DNA from: Zygnema cylindricum
Taxonomy: Eukaryota; Streptophyta; Zygnematophyceae; Zygnematales; Zygnemataceae
Direction of reading: 5' to 3'
Length of the DNA stretch: 64,000 nucleotides
Assembly (NCBI GenBank): GCA_037447655.1
Contig: JBBHKE010002052.1
Location: 437,185 to 501,184, forward strand
Of this stretch, positions 33,301-44,290 are shown in pieces. Under the pieces are notes generated by a model, which saw nothing but the letters and a program-made list of their open reading frames with translations, was not told the origin of the DNA and searched no databases. Every line of letters starts with the position of its first letter. Positions within the stretch are counted from its first letter, which is position 1. Made by a program: the position numbers and the translations under genes.

Positions 33301-34906
33301 GGCAGACACCATACTCATAAGAAATCTTTCCTCGGTAATAGGCGACCTTCAGTTTTCGATAAAGATTCGATAATATATCAATTGTAACAGACATCAAAAT
33401 CTTGACCTAATCAGGGAGGAATCCTTCATAAGCAGGAATAAAAATAGACTCTCCTAGAGATAGAAAAATAACTACATCCACAAAAAAGACACAGCATGAA
33501 AAATCTGCCACAACAAAACAAAAAAAAAAAACTTACAAATTTCTTTATTCTACAATTTTTTCTTGTAATAAGATATGAAAATGGAAGAAATCAGCATCAG
33601 AACATATACCGTTATCTTGAATTTCTCGGACCGAGGATCATCAAAATTAGCGGTGTTTACAACTCGACCGTAAGAAAAAGCTCGGTCGTCGCCGTCTTCA
33701 CTATATGCTTTTTTTAGGGCCAAAGCATGGGATTTGAGAAAATCTGCAGTACCACTGAGCAGACAGTAGAAGTGGCTGAATATAGGGAATAGAGGAAGAG
33801 GGAGAGGGAGAGGGAGAGAGGGCGAAAGAGCGGGATGGAGCAGGGGGAGGAGAGGGAAAAGGAGAGGGGAGAGGGAGAGTGGGAGAAGAGCTCGGTCGTT
33901 GCCATCTTCACTGTATGCTTTTTTAAGAGCCAAAGCATGGGATTTGAGAAATCTGCAATACCACTGAGGAGAGTAGAATTGGCTGAATAAATGGAATAGG
34001 CGGAAAGGGAGAGGGAAAGAGGGCGAGAGAGGGGGAGCTGGAGGGGGAGGAGGGAGAGGGAAATGAAGAGGAAGAGAGAGAGGGAAAGGGGGAGAGGGAG
34101 AGGGAGAGAGGGAGGAGAGGAGTGTCCAAAAAATGTTTAACACTAATAGTGATGATGCAAAGAGAGAAACTACCTTTTGCTACCACCATATCCGAGTCTA
34201 TGAAGACAATTGTTGATCCTCTAGATGATGACACTCCAAAGTTTCTCGCCATTGTGGCTCCTCCATGGTTTTGTAACAGTAATCGGACATGTGGAAATTT
34301 TGAAGAATTTGATTGAAGAAAGTCACATGTGCCATCCGTGGATCCATCATCCACCACTACCACTTCATAATCCTTCACTCCTTCCTCAGAAGCATCAACT
34401 TGTTCCTCCAGAGCTTGCAAACACTTGGTCAAAATAGGGAGTCTGTTATATGTCGGTATAACAATACTCCATACTCCTAAATCAACTCCTAAATCAGCCA
34501 TTGCTGAGATAGGTTTCTGCTCATCCTCCATTTTCAGATTCACACTCGGAGAAACTTGACAAATTTTCTGCAATAGTTTGTAGTGATTCTGCATCCTCGT
34601 ATTTTTCAGGTTTTTGTAGTTTTTACCCCGAAAAGAAGATGAAAACAGGGAAGAAGTGAAGCATGGATGATGTGACATATTTGATGTGACACATTTGACA
34701 GTTTGTATACTACACATTAAACTACCATGAGTTGTTAAAGGGACTGCCAAAAAAGGAGAGCTTTGTAAGCAAAATCTATTCCAAGATGGTTTTTTCCCAG
34801 TGATAGCTTTTGCATGAAACATTTTGGAAGCTCCTTCTTTTTCAGAAGAACACAAGGAAAAATGTGGTTTACAAATTTGATCGAGCTTTGTGAAAGAAGT
34901 GGCCAT
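30320..34906 (-). CDS. Family 2 glycosyltransferase, cyanobacterial type, probably plastid-targeted
   Basis: Five minus-strand exons: 34906-34174, 33743-33610, 32648-32501, 31498-31392 and 30589-30320. Phases all join (463 aa). The GT-A fold starts near residue 146 (WSIVIPTYNR). Then come VVVDDGSTDGT (nucleotide-sugar site, 184-193), HGGATMARNFG, FIDSDMV (the DxD metal motif, 237-239), YGWEDLELG (catalytic ED, 330-338), VGYHYHPAFTLDQ, and QRGRNGVRFYRKHP before a C-terminal helical part ending RMRRKRV-like. The catalytic core resembles GT2 proteins widespread in cyanobacteria. The first 120 or so residues are an extra Ser/Lys-rich, acid-poor stretch, consistent with a transit peptide (inference). 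Donor and acceptor substrates are unknown. Introns on the coding strand are pyrimidine-rich before the acceptors. Intron 1 and intron 3 each carry a decayed copy of an exon edge. It is divergent from the DEAD-box gene, with about 1 kb between starts. Confidence 0.88.
30821..31021. mobile_element. Short TIR element in glycosyltransferase intron 4
   Basis: Left end TACACCTTGAATCGTTATTAGCG, right end CTAATAACGATTCACGGTGTA. About 200 bp, with GGAGACGTGGCAGATT inside, which is shared with the elements at 32148 and 56386. Confidence 0.65.
32148..32452. mobile_element. TIR element in intron 3 holding a copied exon edge
   Basis: Left end CTACACTGCCCGACGCTACT, right end TAATAACGATGCTAGTGTAC. Interior GGAGACGCGGTGGATTGCAGTCC as in the 30821 element. 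Positions 32358-32423 inside its right part are a decayed copy of the neighbouring exon 3 end, donor and first intron bases. Confidence 0.6.
32358..32423 (-). repeat. Echo of glycosyltransferase exon 3 end plus donor
   Basis: Compare with 32464-32530, the true exon 3 end: AATATGGATGGGAGGATCTTGAGCTTG against the copy's AATATGGAGGGAGGATTTTGAGCTCG, followed in both by GAGGT(A/T)AGCC and a matching run of the intron. One base is deleted in the copy, so it cannot be read in frame. Confidence 0.8.
32690..33280. repeat. Degenerate ACAACAAAGTA array in glycosyltransferase intron 2
   Basis: Short ACAA(C/G)AAAATAC units, plus a higher-order duplication of about 220 bp: 32780-32965 resembles 33085-33245, sharing AAAACGCGAC, CGGAAAACAGGAA and ACTGCAAACCACAGCAAA. 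Confidence 0.7.
33785..34120. repeat. GA tracts (plus strand) of glycosyltransferase intron 1, enclosing an exon 2 echo
   Basis: Two GGGAGA tracts (33790-33885 and 34005-34117) read as CT on the coding strand. Between them, 33888-33985 is a copy of the last 40 or so intron bases, acceptor CAG and first 75 or so bases of exon 2 (CTCAAATCCCATGCTTTGGC). The copy has lost one T just after the acceptor, shifting the frame. Confidence 0.85.
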
Positions 34907-35906
34907 TAGGCCTTTTAGTGTTTATGAAGTCTACCAAAAGAGTGACAACTGATTTCCTTTCGGCTGCTGTTTTTTTCTTTTCTTTTTTTAGGGTTCCTTT
35001 ATTTCGGCATTTGGTGCGGAAGGCAAACGAATCTATACATAAAACCAAAAAAAAAAGTAAAAAACTTGATTCAAATAATCAAGAGTGAAGGAAACAATAC
35101 AACAGAGACAAACTGATTTCAACAGCAAGATTTAGTGATGGAGACTGCAACAAAAAACAAACATAACTGTATTTAATACAAAGTACAAAAAAATAAAGTA
35201 TGATGTTCCAGCAGCAGCAATGGCAGATAATTTAGAATGTAAAGAGTTTGTTAAATTGACAATAGAGACACTTCATGAAAACGACTCAACAAAAACTTGT
35301 GTAAATGCAATAATGGAATGCTGAACCAAGGGAAAGGGATGGTACTATATTAACTTACATAACAAGCAAGGAAGAATAAAGTGGCTTTTAGCTACAACTT
35401 TACAATTGATTCAGTTAAGGTCGACAAAAAAATTAGGTCAACCAAAATAAGCAGAAAAATGAATGATAAGAGACGCTTCGCAATTTCCAGTTCCGTTTCA
35501 AATTTGAAAACAAATTTAAAAACAAATATTGAAACCGAAGTTGATCTTTCTTTTCTGGCGAAGAAACTAATTAGGTTTCTTCGGCCTTCCCTTCATTGCT
35601 TTCAATTGCATTATTTCTCCCGCATCTCCGCCTTTTTTTTAGAATTTTGTCGGCTTTTCTGCTTTGATATAGTTAATCTTCTTTAACAACATAAGTTTTT
35701 CTCCTTCTCACGAGACAGAAAATAGAGACAAGGAAAAACAGATAGTACAGATTATATCAAAACACCTTGTTTTTGTTTAATCGTCCTTTTTTTTTGTCTC
35801 TTTCAGCTACCTGACTTCCTAATTGTTCTTGGTACTGTTCTTATTTTCTATTTGCCCGCACGTGTGGTGTTTACTTTTTGTCGGTTTCTTCGTTGAAAGT
35901 AAAGCC
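34907..35906. promoter_or_regulatory. Shared upstream region of two divergent genes
   Basis: About 1 kb between the start codons of the glycosyltransferase (minus) and the DEAD-box gene (plus). A TTTAGGGTT motif lies at 34988. No clear TATA box and no small gene were seen. Both promoters must lie here if the gene models are complete. Confidence 0.45.
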
Positions 35907-38900
35907 ATGGGGAGAGGTGAAGAATTTACAAACCGACATAAAAATAAGGTGCAGAGAAAACGGCTACGAGCCGAAATGGGAGATTTGAATCCGCTGGAAA
36001 GTGCGGCTGCTAAAAGAAGGAGGCGGAAAGGTGCTCGGAGGATTACCGAGGTAAGAATCTCAGAGGGTTTACATTTATGATTTCAGTGCATTTATGATTT
36101 AAGGTTTACCGACATTTATGTTCTTAGTAGGGTTTAATGGCAGCATTTTATGATTTTAGTAGGGTTTAATGGCAACATTTTAAGATTTTAATAGGGTTTT
36201 ACAGCATCATTTTTTATTTAAGTAAAGGTTCTTACAGCACCATTTGTAATCCTAGTAGGGTTTTACAGCACACTTCATGTTTTTAATGGGGTTTAAGTAG
36301 GGTTCTTACGGCACCATTTATGATATTTGTTGGGTTATACAGCACCATTTATATTTTACAACACTGTTTATGATTTATATAGCATATCCTAAGTTGTGAG
36401 AACTTCAAAATTGATTTATTATGATTTCCTGGTACAGTTGAAGTGGTGAGGATTCACAATAGTGCATTACTTGTTGTGTCTCTAAAACATAATTGAAAAG
36501 TTCATGGTATAATTTAAGCTATCGGACCCTGTAAACCCAAGGGAAAACCTTTTTTTGGAGGATGGCAATTGATATTGCACCCCTCCAAAAAAGGTGACAA
36601 TGTCACTTTTTGGAGACTTTTTTGGAGACTTTTTTGGTTAGGGTTTTTCGCTTGGGTCTCTTTGTAAACTTCTTATTCCTAGTTTCTACAGTTACAAATT
36701 TTGCAGCTGAGCTTTTAAAGGATTTTTAAAAATACACATGGTTTATAATTCTCTGTAGTATCTGTTTTAAGTTTGGGTTTAGGTGAACATGGCAGTTCTG
36801 ATTTTGATTATTTGGTCGCAGTTTTGGATCCTTTTTTTCTTTAATTTGAAGATTGATGTCAATTTTTGTTCCAATTTTGGTTGAAGAGTTAGCTTTGAAT
36901 CTGGTTTTTTTATTGGACTTGCATTCTTACTGTGGTTTTGTTCTTACCTCTGCTTTAGTTCAAGTTTCAAGTCGGTATCAAATTTGGTTTCGAGTAGTTG
37001 TGCATTTGCAACTAAATTTTTTACTTTAATGTTGCCAAATATACAATCTCATCGAGAGAAGGATTACCTTTTGAATTATAATCAGCTTAGTTTTACAAAA
37101 TCATGTGGAGGAGAAGTTATAAGCTTCGTTTAATATGGACAAAAGCAATGCTCGTGTTAGTTTTTTCACGGCAGATGCATACAATTACGGTTTTCATTTG
37201 TATCTTGTTTTCAGAATTGTAGCAACATTAGCTCATTTTTGGAAGTCATATAAACGTGTTTTTGTCATATTAGCTTATTTCTATAAGTCGGATGAACATT
37301 TTTGTTGTCTAGACACTGTTTGCCTCTCTTCTCTCTCCACCTCTCTCGCTCCCCTTTCTCTCCCTTTCTTTTCTCTCTTCTCTCCCTCTTTTGTCACTTC
37401 TCTCCCTTTACTTTTCTTTCCACTCCTCTCTCCCTCTCCTCCCTCTCTCTCCTCTCCCTCTCTCTCCCCCTCTCCCTCACTTCTCTCTCTCTCCTCTCTC
37501 CCTCTCCTTTCTTCTCTCTTTTTCTCTCTCCTCGCTCTCCTCTCCCCCTCTCTCTCCTTCTCCCTCTGTCCCTCTCTCCTCTCTCTCCCCCCCTTTTTTT
37601 TGACTCTGCTTGGAACTGAATGCGTGTGCAGGGAATGTGTTACTCTCTTCCGACGCCCGAAAATCCTTTTAATGAAAATGATTTGAAAGCGACAAAAAAA
37701 AAGAAACCAGTTCCTCAACAAGGAAAGGAGTTTAGGATTCGGAAAGTGAGGCAGGTTGCCCCTTTAAAAAACGGAGAAGGTCTCGCAGGTTCTACTGGTA
37801 AATCAAAAAAGACTGATTCAGATAATGAAGAACAGAAGAGGAATTCCGGCCCTAAGAGGGTATTCTGGCCTTTAGGATCCATGGGAAAACATCCTCTTTC
37901 AGGTCCACAAGACGGCCGTCTACCAACTGTTTTCCAAAAAGCAGAAGAGCTCCTCTTTCCTTCTCTCACCTTCCCGGAAACTTCGGAAAACGAACCGGAA
38001 AACACAGTTTTTCATTGGTCTCTTCCTCGAGAATGGGAAAGACTGTCGAAGGAATGCTGGGAAGGTTGTCTAAGGGGTCACGATGTCCTCGCAACTCTTC
38101 CTTCTCTTACATCTCTCCCTTCTCATCATACACCAGAAGTTCCTCTCTCTACGCAGTCAAACCCAAATGGAAAAAACACCAAAAAAGCGAAAAAACTACT
38201 AGCGGAAAATACAATTCTCTCCAAATCACAGGATTGTAATGGTAATTATCATAATAATAATGATGGTGGTGGTACGAGCAATTTTCGACAGCTTTGTTAT
38301 ATCCTCCCGGCTGTTGTTCACATTTCTGCCCAAAAGGCGGCGAAAGAAGGGATGGGTCCTATTGCCCTTATAGTAGTACCTACTATGGAATGTGCTTTAA
38401 AAGTGAGAGGAATGTTGAAAATTCTCAAAGAAGGTTTGGGAATCCGTTCCGTCGCCATTCACGAAGGGACTTCTTTAGAGCATCAAGCTGCTGGGTGAGT
38501 TTTAAAAAATGGGGTTTTGTTTCAAAATATGTGGGGCATTGTGTTAAAATGGGGACACTGTTTCAAAATGGGACATTTTTCGGAAATAAATGGGGTATTA
38601 TTGCAAAATAAATCGAGGAATCATTTCAAAATGGAGAATTATGTCAAAATTAATCGGGTATTGTGTAAAAATGAGGCATTGTTTCATAATGAGGGAAATA
38701 TTTGGAGCATTATTTCAAAATGGGAAATTAGTTTTAAATAAACTGGACATTATTTCAAAATGGATATTGTTGGGAGTCCAGAACCTAGAAATGAGAATCA
38801 GGAAATTGAAAATAGAAACGAAAACTGAATTAAAACTTAGAAATTGAGATTATGGAACTGAAAGTAAGGAGTAGGGAATCAAGAAGAGTAGTTGGGAGGT

Positions 38901-40526
38901 GGGAATCGGAGAGTTAGGAACTTTGTATGTAGAGTTGGGGAGTTGAAAACTGGAAAATATCAAAGAATCAGGCATTGGGAACGTACACCATGAATATTAA
39001 AATTAATAACACTAATTGGTGCCGGTTTTTTTGGCTTTCTGACCACAAAATAATGTTAATAGCATTAATTGTTAATAACAGTAAACGCTTTTTTTTTCAA
39101 CACTAATTCTTTAAACGGTTTAGAATCAACCACGTCATTTGAAACTGAATTACAATCAATAACACTAATATAAATAGTGTTGTGTATCGGTAAAAAACTT
39201 ATCGCGATAACACCGATACCGATAGTTATCGGTTATCGAACGGTCAGAGGTTCCGATATATCGGTCTGAGACCAACAAATTCCATATCGGCGATAACTAA
39301 AAAAAAATGTAGTATGCATACAATAGTACTTTATAACATACTGTATTATATTATTGACTTTGTATAATAAAGTACCTTCCATTGCACCCGTACATTTTTC
39401 GTACAGTACTTTCTAGGGTTATATAAATGATTTTTAGGGTTTTAGAGTACATTTTCTTAAATTCCGTATATTCAGTATAACTGCCGCACACTTTTCATAC
39501 ATGTACGTACAGTGGCCGTATTTTCCGTACTTGTTAGGGATTTTAATTTTAGGGTTTGGAGGATACATTGCCGTACATTTTCGTATATTTCATTACAGCT
39601 GCGCTACATTTTTCGTATATTTACGTGCAATGTTTGTACATATCCGTACTACTTAGGGTTATTATAAGGGGGGGTTTTTGGGTTTATAGGGTACATTGCA
39701 GTACTTTCCTATATTTTTCAGTACGGTTGACAAAGATTTGCCGTATTATTAGGTTTGCAGGGTACACTTTTCGTATAATTTTGTACATTTATGTTAGTTG
39801 TTCGTAATTTTAAAGATTTTTCAAGGATTTTCTAGTATTTCGATTTTCGTACATTTTCGTACATGTCCGTACAGAGAAATCTATACGAATTTTACGAAAA
39901 GTATGAAATCGACGAATATTACGTAATTTTCACAGAAAAGTCCAAATCCGTACGAATTGGACATCTATGGGCGTAACTAACAGTCAAAAGGACATTGAGG
40001 AAGGGTATGGGAGCGTGGAACCCAAGTAAAACCCCCTTAAATAAAAAATAATCAAGGAAAAATCATGATTTTTTACCGAAATCGGAGGGAAGAGGGTCTG
40101 CGGCGTGTCCAGAGAATATGACGTACAATTTAGTGCAATGGCCGTACATATCTGTACGGCCGTACATATATCGCCGATAGTTATCGATATCGGTGTTATT
40201 GCCGATAAATACCGATAAATATCGGTTGTTTATCTAGCATTAAATGTTAATAACAGTAAACGCTTTTTTTTTCAACACTAATTCTTTAAACGGTTTAGAA
40301 TCAACCATGTCATTTGGAACTGGATTAGAATCAATAACACTAATATAAGCCTCACGCTAATAATTGACGCTAATAGTTTCTTATCTCTAGTAGCAGTTCA
40401 AGGTGTAGTATTTGCATGATGGCTAATGTAACATTTCTTGCATTCTTGACATCATAGGGATTTATCGTGCTACAGAATACGCGTAGCATTGTGATATGCG
40501 AACCTGTGACAGTGCATACTATATTT

Positions 40527-40601
<75 letters not shown>

Positions 40602-43600
40602 TACTATATTTTTATATATTATAAAAAGTATAAACCATATATTGAAATATCTGGGTGATAATGATTTATTGGTCACAACATCATATATCGACCTCTCCTT
40701 GCCGTTCGATAATCGATGTTATCAATTATCGGAAATATTGCAATAGGAAATTTCCCGATACACAACACTAGTTATTTGTGTCAATGACACTAAACCAGTG
40801 CCCCTAGATACTTCCCCTTGAACTAAAATAGTATAAATGGCACTAACTGTCTTTTTCTTGACGCCAATTCTTTATATGGTTAAGGATCGGCCACGTCATG
40901 TGGAACTGAATTAGAGTTAATAATGCTAGTATAATCCCTAAGCTAATAATTGTTTATTCTAATAATCTGTAATAACAATTCACGGTGTAATAGCAGGGAT
41001 TGTAATTTACTTTTATGAACTAATAGTATGGATTGTAATTCGTCCTAAGGAGTTAATGTCATGATTTGGTTTAAACAAACTTAGTTGTATGTATTTTCGA
41101 TTTGTTATAACAAATTAATTTTATGGATTGTAATTCCCTAACTTACTAATAGGATAGATGGAAAACTCTTTGATTTAAGTTTTATAACGAATATACATCA
41201 GTTCCTGTTCATCAGTTTCTAAGTTGTATAATTACTGTGGTCGATGCTTAATCATGGACGAGTCTTAAAAATAGTTTTTAAATTTAGTGTGGTCTGTATC
41301 AGGGCACATTTAATTACTGTAGTCTCGTGTTCTTGATTGGAAATGTGTGAAGGAATTGCCTCATTTCATCCTCTTTTTTTTTCCCTTTTTGATTTCCTCT
41401 TTTAGTTTCCCCTTTTCTTCCCTTTTTGTTTCCCCTTTTTGTCTTTTTCCTTTTTTTAATTATTTTTTTTATGCACAGTCTCGAAGCTCAAGCTATGGAG
41501 ATTATTGTTGGGACGCCAGGGCGACTTTCAGAACTTATCGACGGCGGATCTCTTTCGCTTTCTCGAGTCTCCTTTTTGGTACGTTACATCTTTGAATTAT
41601 TACTAGTGTTAATAAGGTGTTGGTTTTTTTTGGGCCTTGAATATAAAATGGCGTTAATAATTCTCAAGTCTCCTTTTTGGTAAGTTACACTGTGAATCGC
41701 TATTAGTGTTGATCACTTAATAAGTAGTTTAGTTATATATTTGGCAAATTAGTAATTTGGTGCCACTTTTTTTTGAGGCTTGAATATAAAATAGCGTTAA
41801 TAATACTAAAATTGCTTCTCCTTAAAGCTAATTTGCTAAGCGATTAAAAATCAGCTATATCCCTTGTAACTAAATTAGTATTAATAACTCTGATATAAAC
41901 CCACACTATACATTTCTTAGCACTGGTAGCAATTCAGTGTACTACAAATCACTAAGAAAGCCAAGGCGCCCACGTTGTCCAACTTTAATCTTTAGTTCAT
42001 GATTTTATTTTGAGTTAACACTAATAGTTTTTTTCCACTAATAGTGATAATAAGTGTTTTCTTTTTCTTGTTCATTTTCGTGTGTTTAGTATAATATTTT
42101 TGTCCCCACTTGCAAAATCTTATCGCTTTCCTTTTATTGCATTCTTTATCCATATAAAGTCAGCAATTGAAGACTTATTTGAAATCTTGATTGAAAATGA
42201 AAATAAATAGCGGGTTTTATGTGTACCATTTATTTTTACGATTAACCTACAAACAAAAGTTATTGTTTCAAATGGGTGGTCAAGGGTAGTTTAAGAAAAA
42301 TGGATACAACGGGGTAACTTCCTACATTCTTATGTTAGGAAAATCTTCAACATTTTTCTTTTTTGCAGGTTTTGGACGGTGCAGATGAGATCTTGAAATT
42401 CGGAAATAACGAGGAAACAGAAACAAAAGAGGAGGAAAAAAACGACGAGAAAACAGAAAATGGGGAGATAAACGACGAGGAAATAAAAGACGAGGAAACA
42501 AACGATGAGGAAGAATATAACGACAAAAAAAGAGGAAACAAGAAATTGAAGCAACAATTGATGGAAATTAGAAAGAGAGTTCATACCAGATGTCAGACAT
42601 TTTTTTTAAGTTCGAAATTTCCGATCGCGGTTCGACAGGTGGCGCAAAAATGGCTTCGAGATCCAATTTTTCGGGCAGTCGCCGAAAATTCGGTGGCTGC
42701 CCGTTGGGCAGCACTAGACGTTAAAATTAGCGTTTTCTCGACGGAGGAGAAAAAAATGGCCAAGGTTAGTACGTGAGTTTATCAAGCGTTTTTTAGCTTA
42801 TTTTCAAATTTTTGAGTGTATTTTGGTTTTGAGTTTACTCTGGGTTTTTGCGGTTGTTTCGGGTTTTTGCATCTGTTTAGGATTTCTGATTGTATTTAGG
42901 ATTTCTGAGTTTATTTCGGGTTTTTGTATTTATTTCGGGTTTTTTGAGTTTAATTTAATAGTTTCTTTCTTTCTTAGAGTTTTTTTTTAACCCAAAGAGT
43001 TTTTTCAATCTAAGAGTTTTTTTAATCTAAGAGTTCCTTTAATCAAAGAGTTTTTTTATGACCATTTCTTTTTCATTTTCTTTTTCTTTTTTTTTACAGG
43101 TTTTGAAGTTTATCGAAGAGGCTCATTCAACAGAGGAGAGCGCTCGGACAAAAAGACGAATCCTTATTCTGGCTTCTTCTGAGGAAACGGTGGAGTTTGT
43201 TACGGCGAGGCTTGTGAAGGAGGGCCACAAAGCTTCCAGTTTACATAGTGGGAAAATTGAAGATGCCCAAATCTGGGCAACCGAAAAATTTAGGTTTGTT
43301 TCTCTTTTTTTTTTTCTTTTCCGACCCTTTTTTTCTTTCCTCTTTTTTTTTGTGCAGGTGTTTTTTTCTTCCCGTTCCTCTTTTTTTTTCTTTTCCTTTC
43401 CTCCCTTTTTTTCCGTTCCTCGTTTTTTTCCGTTCCTCTTCTTTTTTTCCGTTCCTCTTTTTTTTCCGTTCCATCGTGTTTTTTAACTTTTTTTTTTTTT
43501 TTAACTTATTTCTTTTTGTTTTTTTTAACAGGATTGGGAGAATACCGATTCTAGTGGTTAAAGACGCCGAAAGTCAAACCTTCGATTTAAATTTTGGGAG

Positions 43601-43919
43601 TATTCCTTTTTTGGTATATTTCGACTTTCCCGAGAGTGTCGAAACTTTTGTATCACGTGTGACAAGTGTCGCTCGACGGACCGTAAAAGGGGAAATTCTC
43701 GCTTTTTTTACCCATTTAACACCGATTTTTGCACCGGTTTTAGTTAAATATTTGTCCGATTGTTGTTTAGATATCGATCCTAAATTAGAGATGATAGCTC
43801 GAGCCTTTTCGATAGTTAAAAACAATCTCGAATCTTCGTTCGAGAAACCTTTAGAGTCGTCGGAAAACGAAAATAAAAATCAAAAACAAAAAAAAAAGAA
43901 AAAAAATGAGCGAAAATGA
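35907..43919 (+). CDS. Degenerate DEAD-box protein (pseudo-helicase)
   Basis: Six exons: 35907-36050, 37632-38494, 41479-41578, 42369-42764, 43100-43293 and 43532-43919. All phases join (694 aa). It opens with a Lys/Arg-rich nuclear-type region. The two RecA-like folds are recognisable: YILPAVVHISAQ, IALIVVPTMECA (motif Ia, normally PTRELA), VGTPGRLSELI (motif Ib, intact), SFLVLDGADEILKFG (motif II, DGAD instead of DEAD), FFLSSKFP (motif III, normally SAT), RILILASSEETVEF (IV), ILVVKDAESQTFD (V, normally ATD.AARGLD), DFPESVETFVSRVTSVARR (VI, normally HRIGRTGR). The Walker A AxTGSGKT is absent, and about 60 low-complexity residues stand where it should be. An acidic E/D/N/K insert (about 383-425) follows motif II. 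The frame is fully open with good splice sites, so it looks like a conserved non-catalytic protein rather than a decaying pseudogene. The role is unknown; an RNA or ribosome-assembly scaffold is only a guess. Confidence 0.85.
36065..36400. repeat. Degenerate 45-50-bp tandem in DEAD-box intron 1
   Basis: About seven decayed units of the form CAGCACCATTTATGATTTTAGTAGGGTTTTA, starting about 15 bases after the exon 1 donor. Confidence 0.7.
37318..37600. repeat. CT tract before the exon 2 acceptor of the DEAD-box gene
   Basis: CTCTCC/CCCTCT pyrimidine run on the coding strand, ending about 30 bases before the acceptor at 37631. Confidence 0.75.
38500..38780. repeat. Degenerate TTTCAAAATGGGGCATT array right after exon 2
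   Basis: About ten units of 25-30 bp beginning within ten bases of the exon 2 donor of the DEAD-box gene, non-coding. Confidence 0.7.
38981..40990. mobile_element. Nested TIR-element cluster in DEAD-box intron 2
   Basis: The outer ends are of the ACACC..TTAATAACACTAA type (left 38981, right CACGGTGTA at about 40989). Near 39177 a family-C element begins (TAGTGTTGTGTATCGG) with CGTACATTTTCGTA-rich interior. Its relatives end near 40237, and again at 40757-40772 (CCGATACACAACACTA). The block CAACACTAATTCTTTAAACGG..AATCAACCA..GTCATTTG occurs three times (about 39098, 40275 and 40856), so the cluster also holds duplications. A (TA)n run of about 70 bp lies at 40527-40598. Confidence 0.65.
41562..41942 (+). 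repeat. Echo of DEAD-box exon 3 end plus donor, fused to a MITE
   Basis: The exon 3 end TCTCGAGTCTCCTTTTTG with donor GTACGTTAC is repeated at 41661-41686 as TCTCAAGTCTCCTTTTTG with GTAAGTTAC. Each copy runs directly into ACA-TTGAAT..TATTAGTGTT, the end of a TIR element that continues to about 41942 (GGTAGCAATTCAGTGTA). The copy's donor is closer to the consensus than the real one. Confidence 0.8.
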
Positions 43920-43931
43920 GGCTCAGGAGGA

Positions 43932-44290
43932 AAAAACGTTTTTCCGGTAGTTAAAAAATATCTTGAATCTTCGGCCAAGAAACCTTTTAGGGGTTGTCAG
44001 AAAATGGAAATAAAAAACGAAAATGAAAAAAAAAAAAAAAAACAAAACAAAATGGACGAAATTGAGGACAAGAAAAAACGTTTTTTTGGTGGTAGAGATA
44101 AATCTTGAATCTTTGGTTGAGGAAAGTTTAGGTTTGCCGGAAAATGAAAAATAATGTTTGAAAAAACGAAAAAAAAAAATTAAAAAAATGTACCTTGATA
44201 GTTATAAAAAAATGGAAATATGGTACGAAAAATGAAAAACAAAAAAATGAATGAAAAGGAGCCCAAAGTGAGGAAAAACAAAGGCCAAGA
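43932..44290 (+). repeat. Tandem echoes of the last DEAD-box exon in its 3' flank
   Basis: The exon 6 end (about 43806-43945: ATAGTTAAAAACAATCTCGA..TCTTCG..GAGAAACCTTTAGAG..GGAAAACGAAAAT) is followed by two clear copies (about 43952-44080 and 44090-44170) and a weaker third (about 44195-44290). The copies keep GGTAGTTAAAAA, TCTTGAATCTTCGG, AAACCTTTTAGG, CGAAAATGA and GAGGACAAGAAAAAACG. They lie after the stop and do not extend the frame. Confidence 0.8.
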
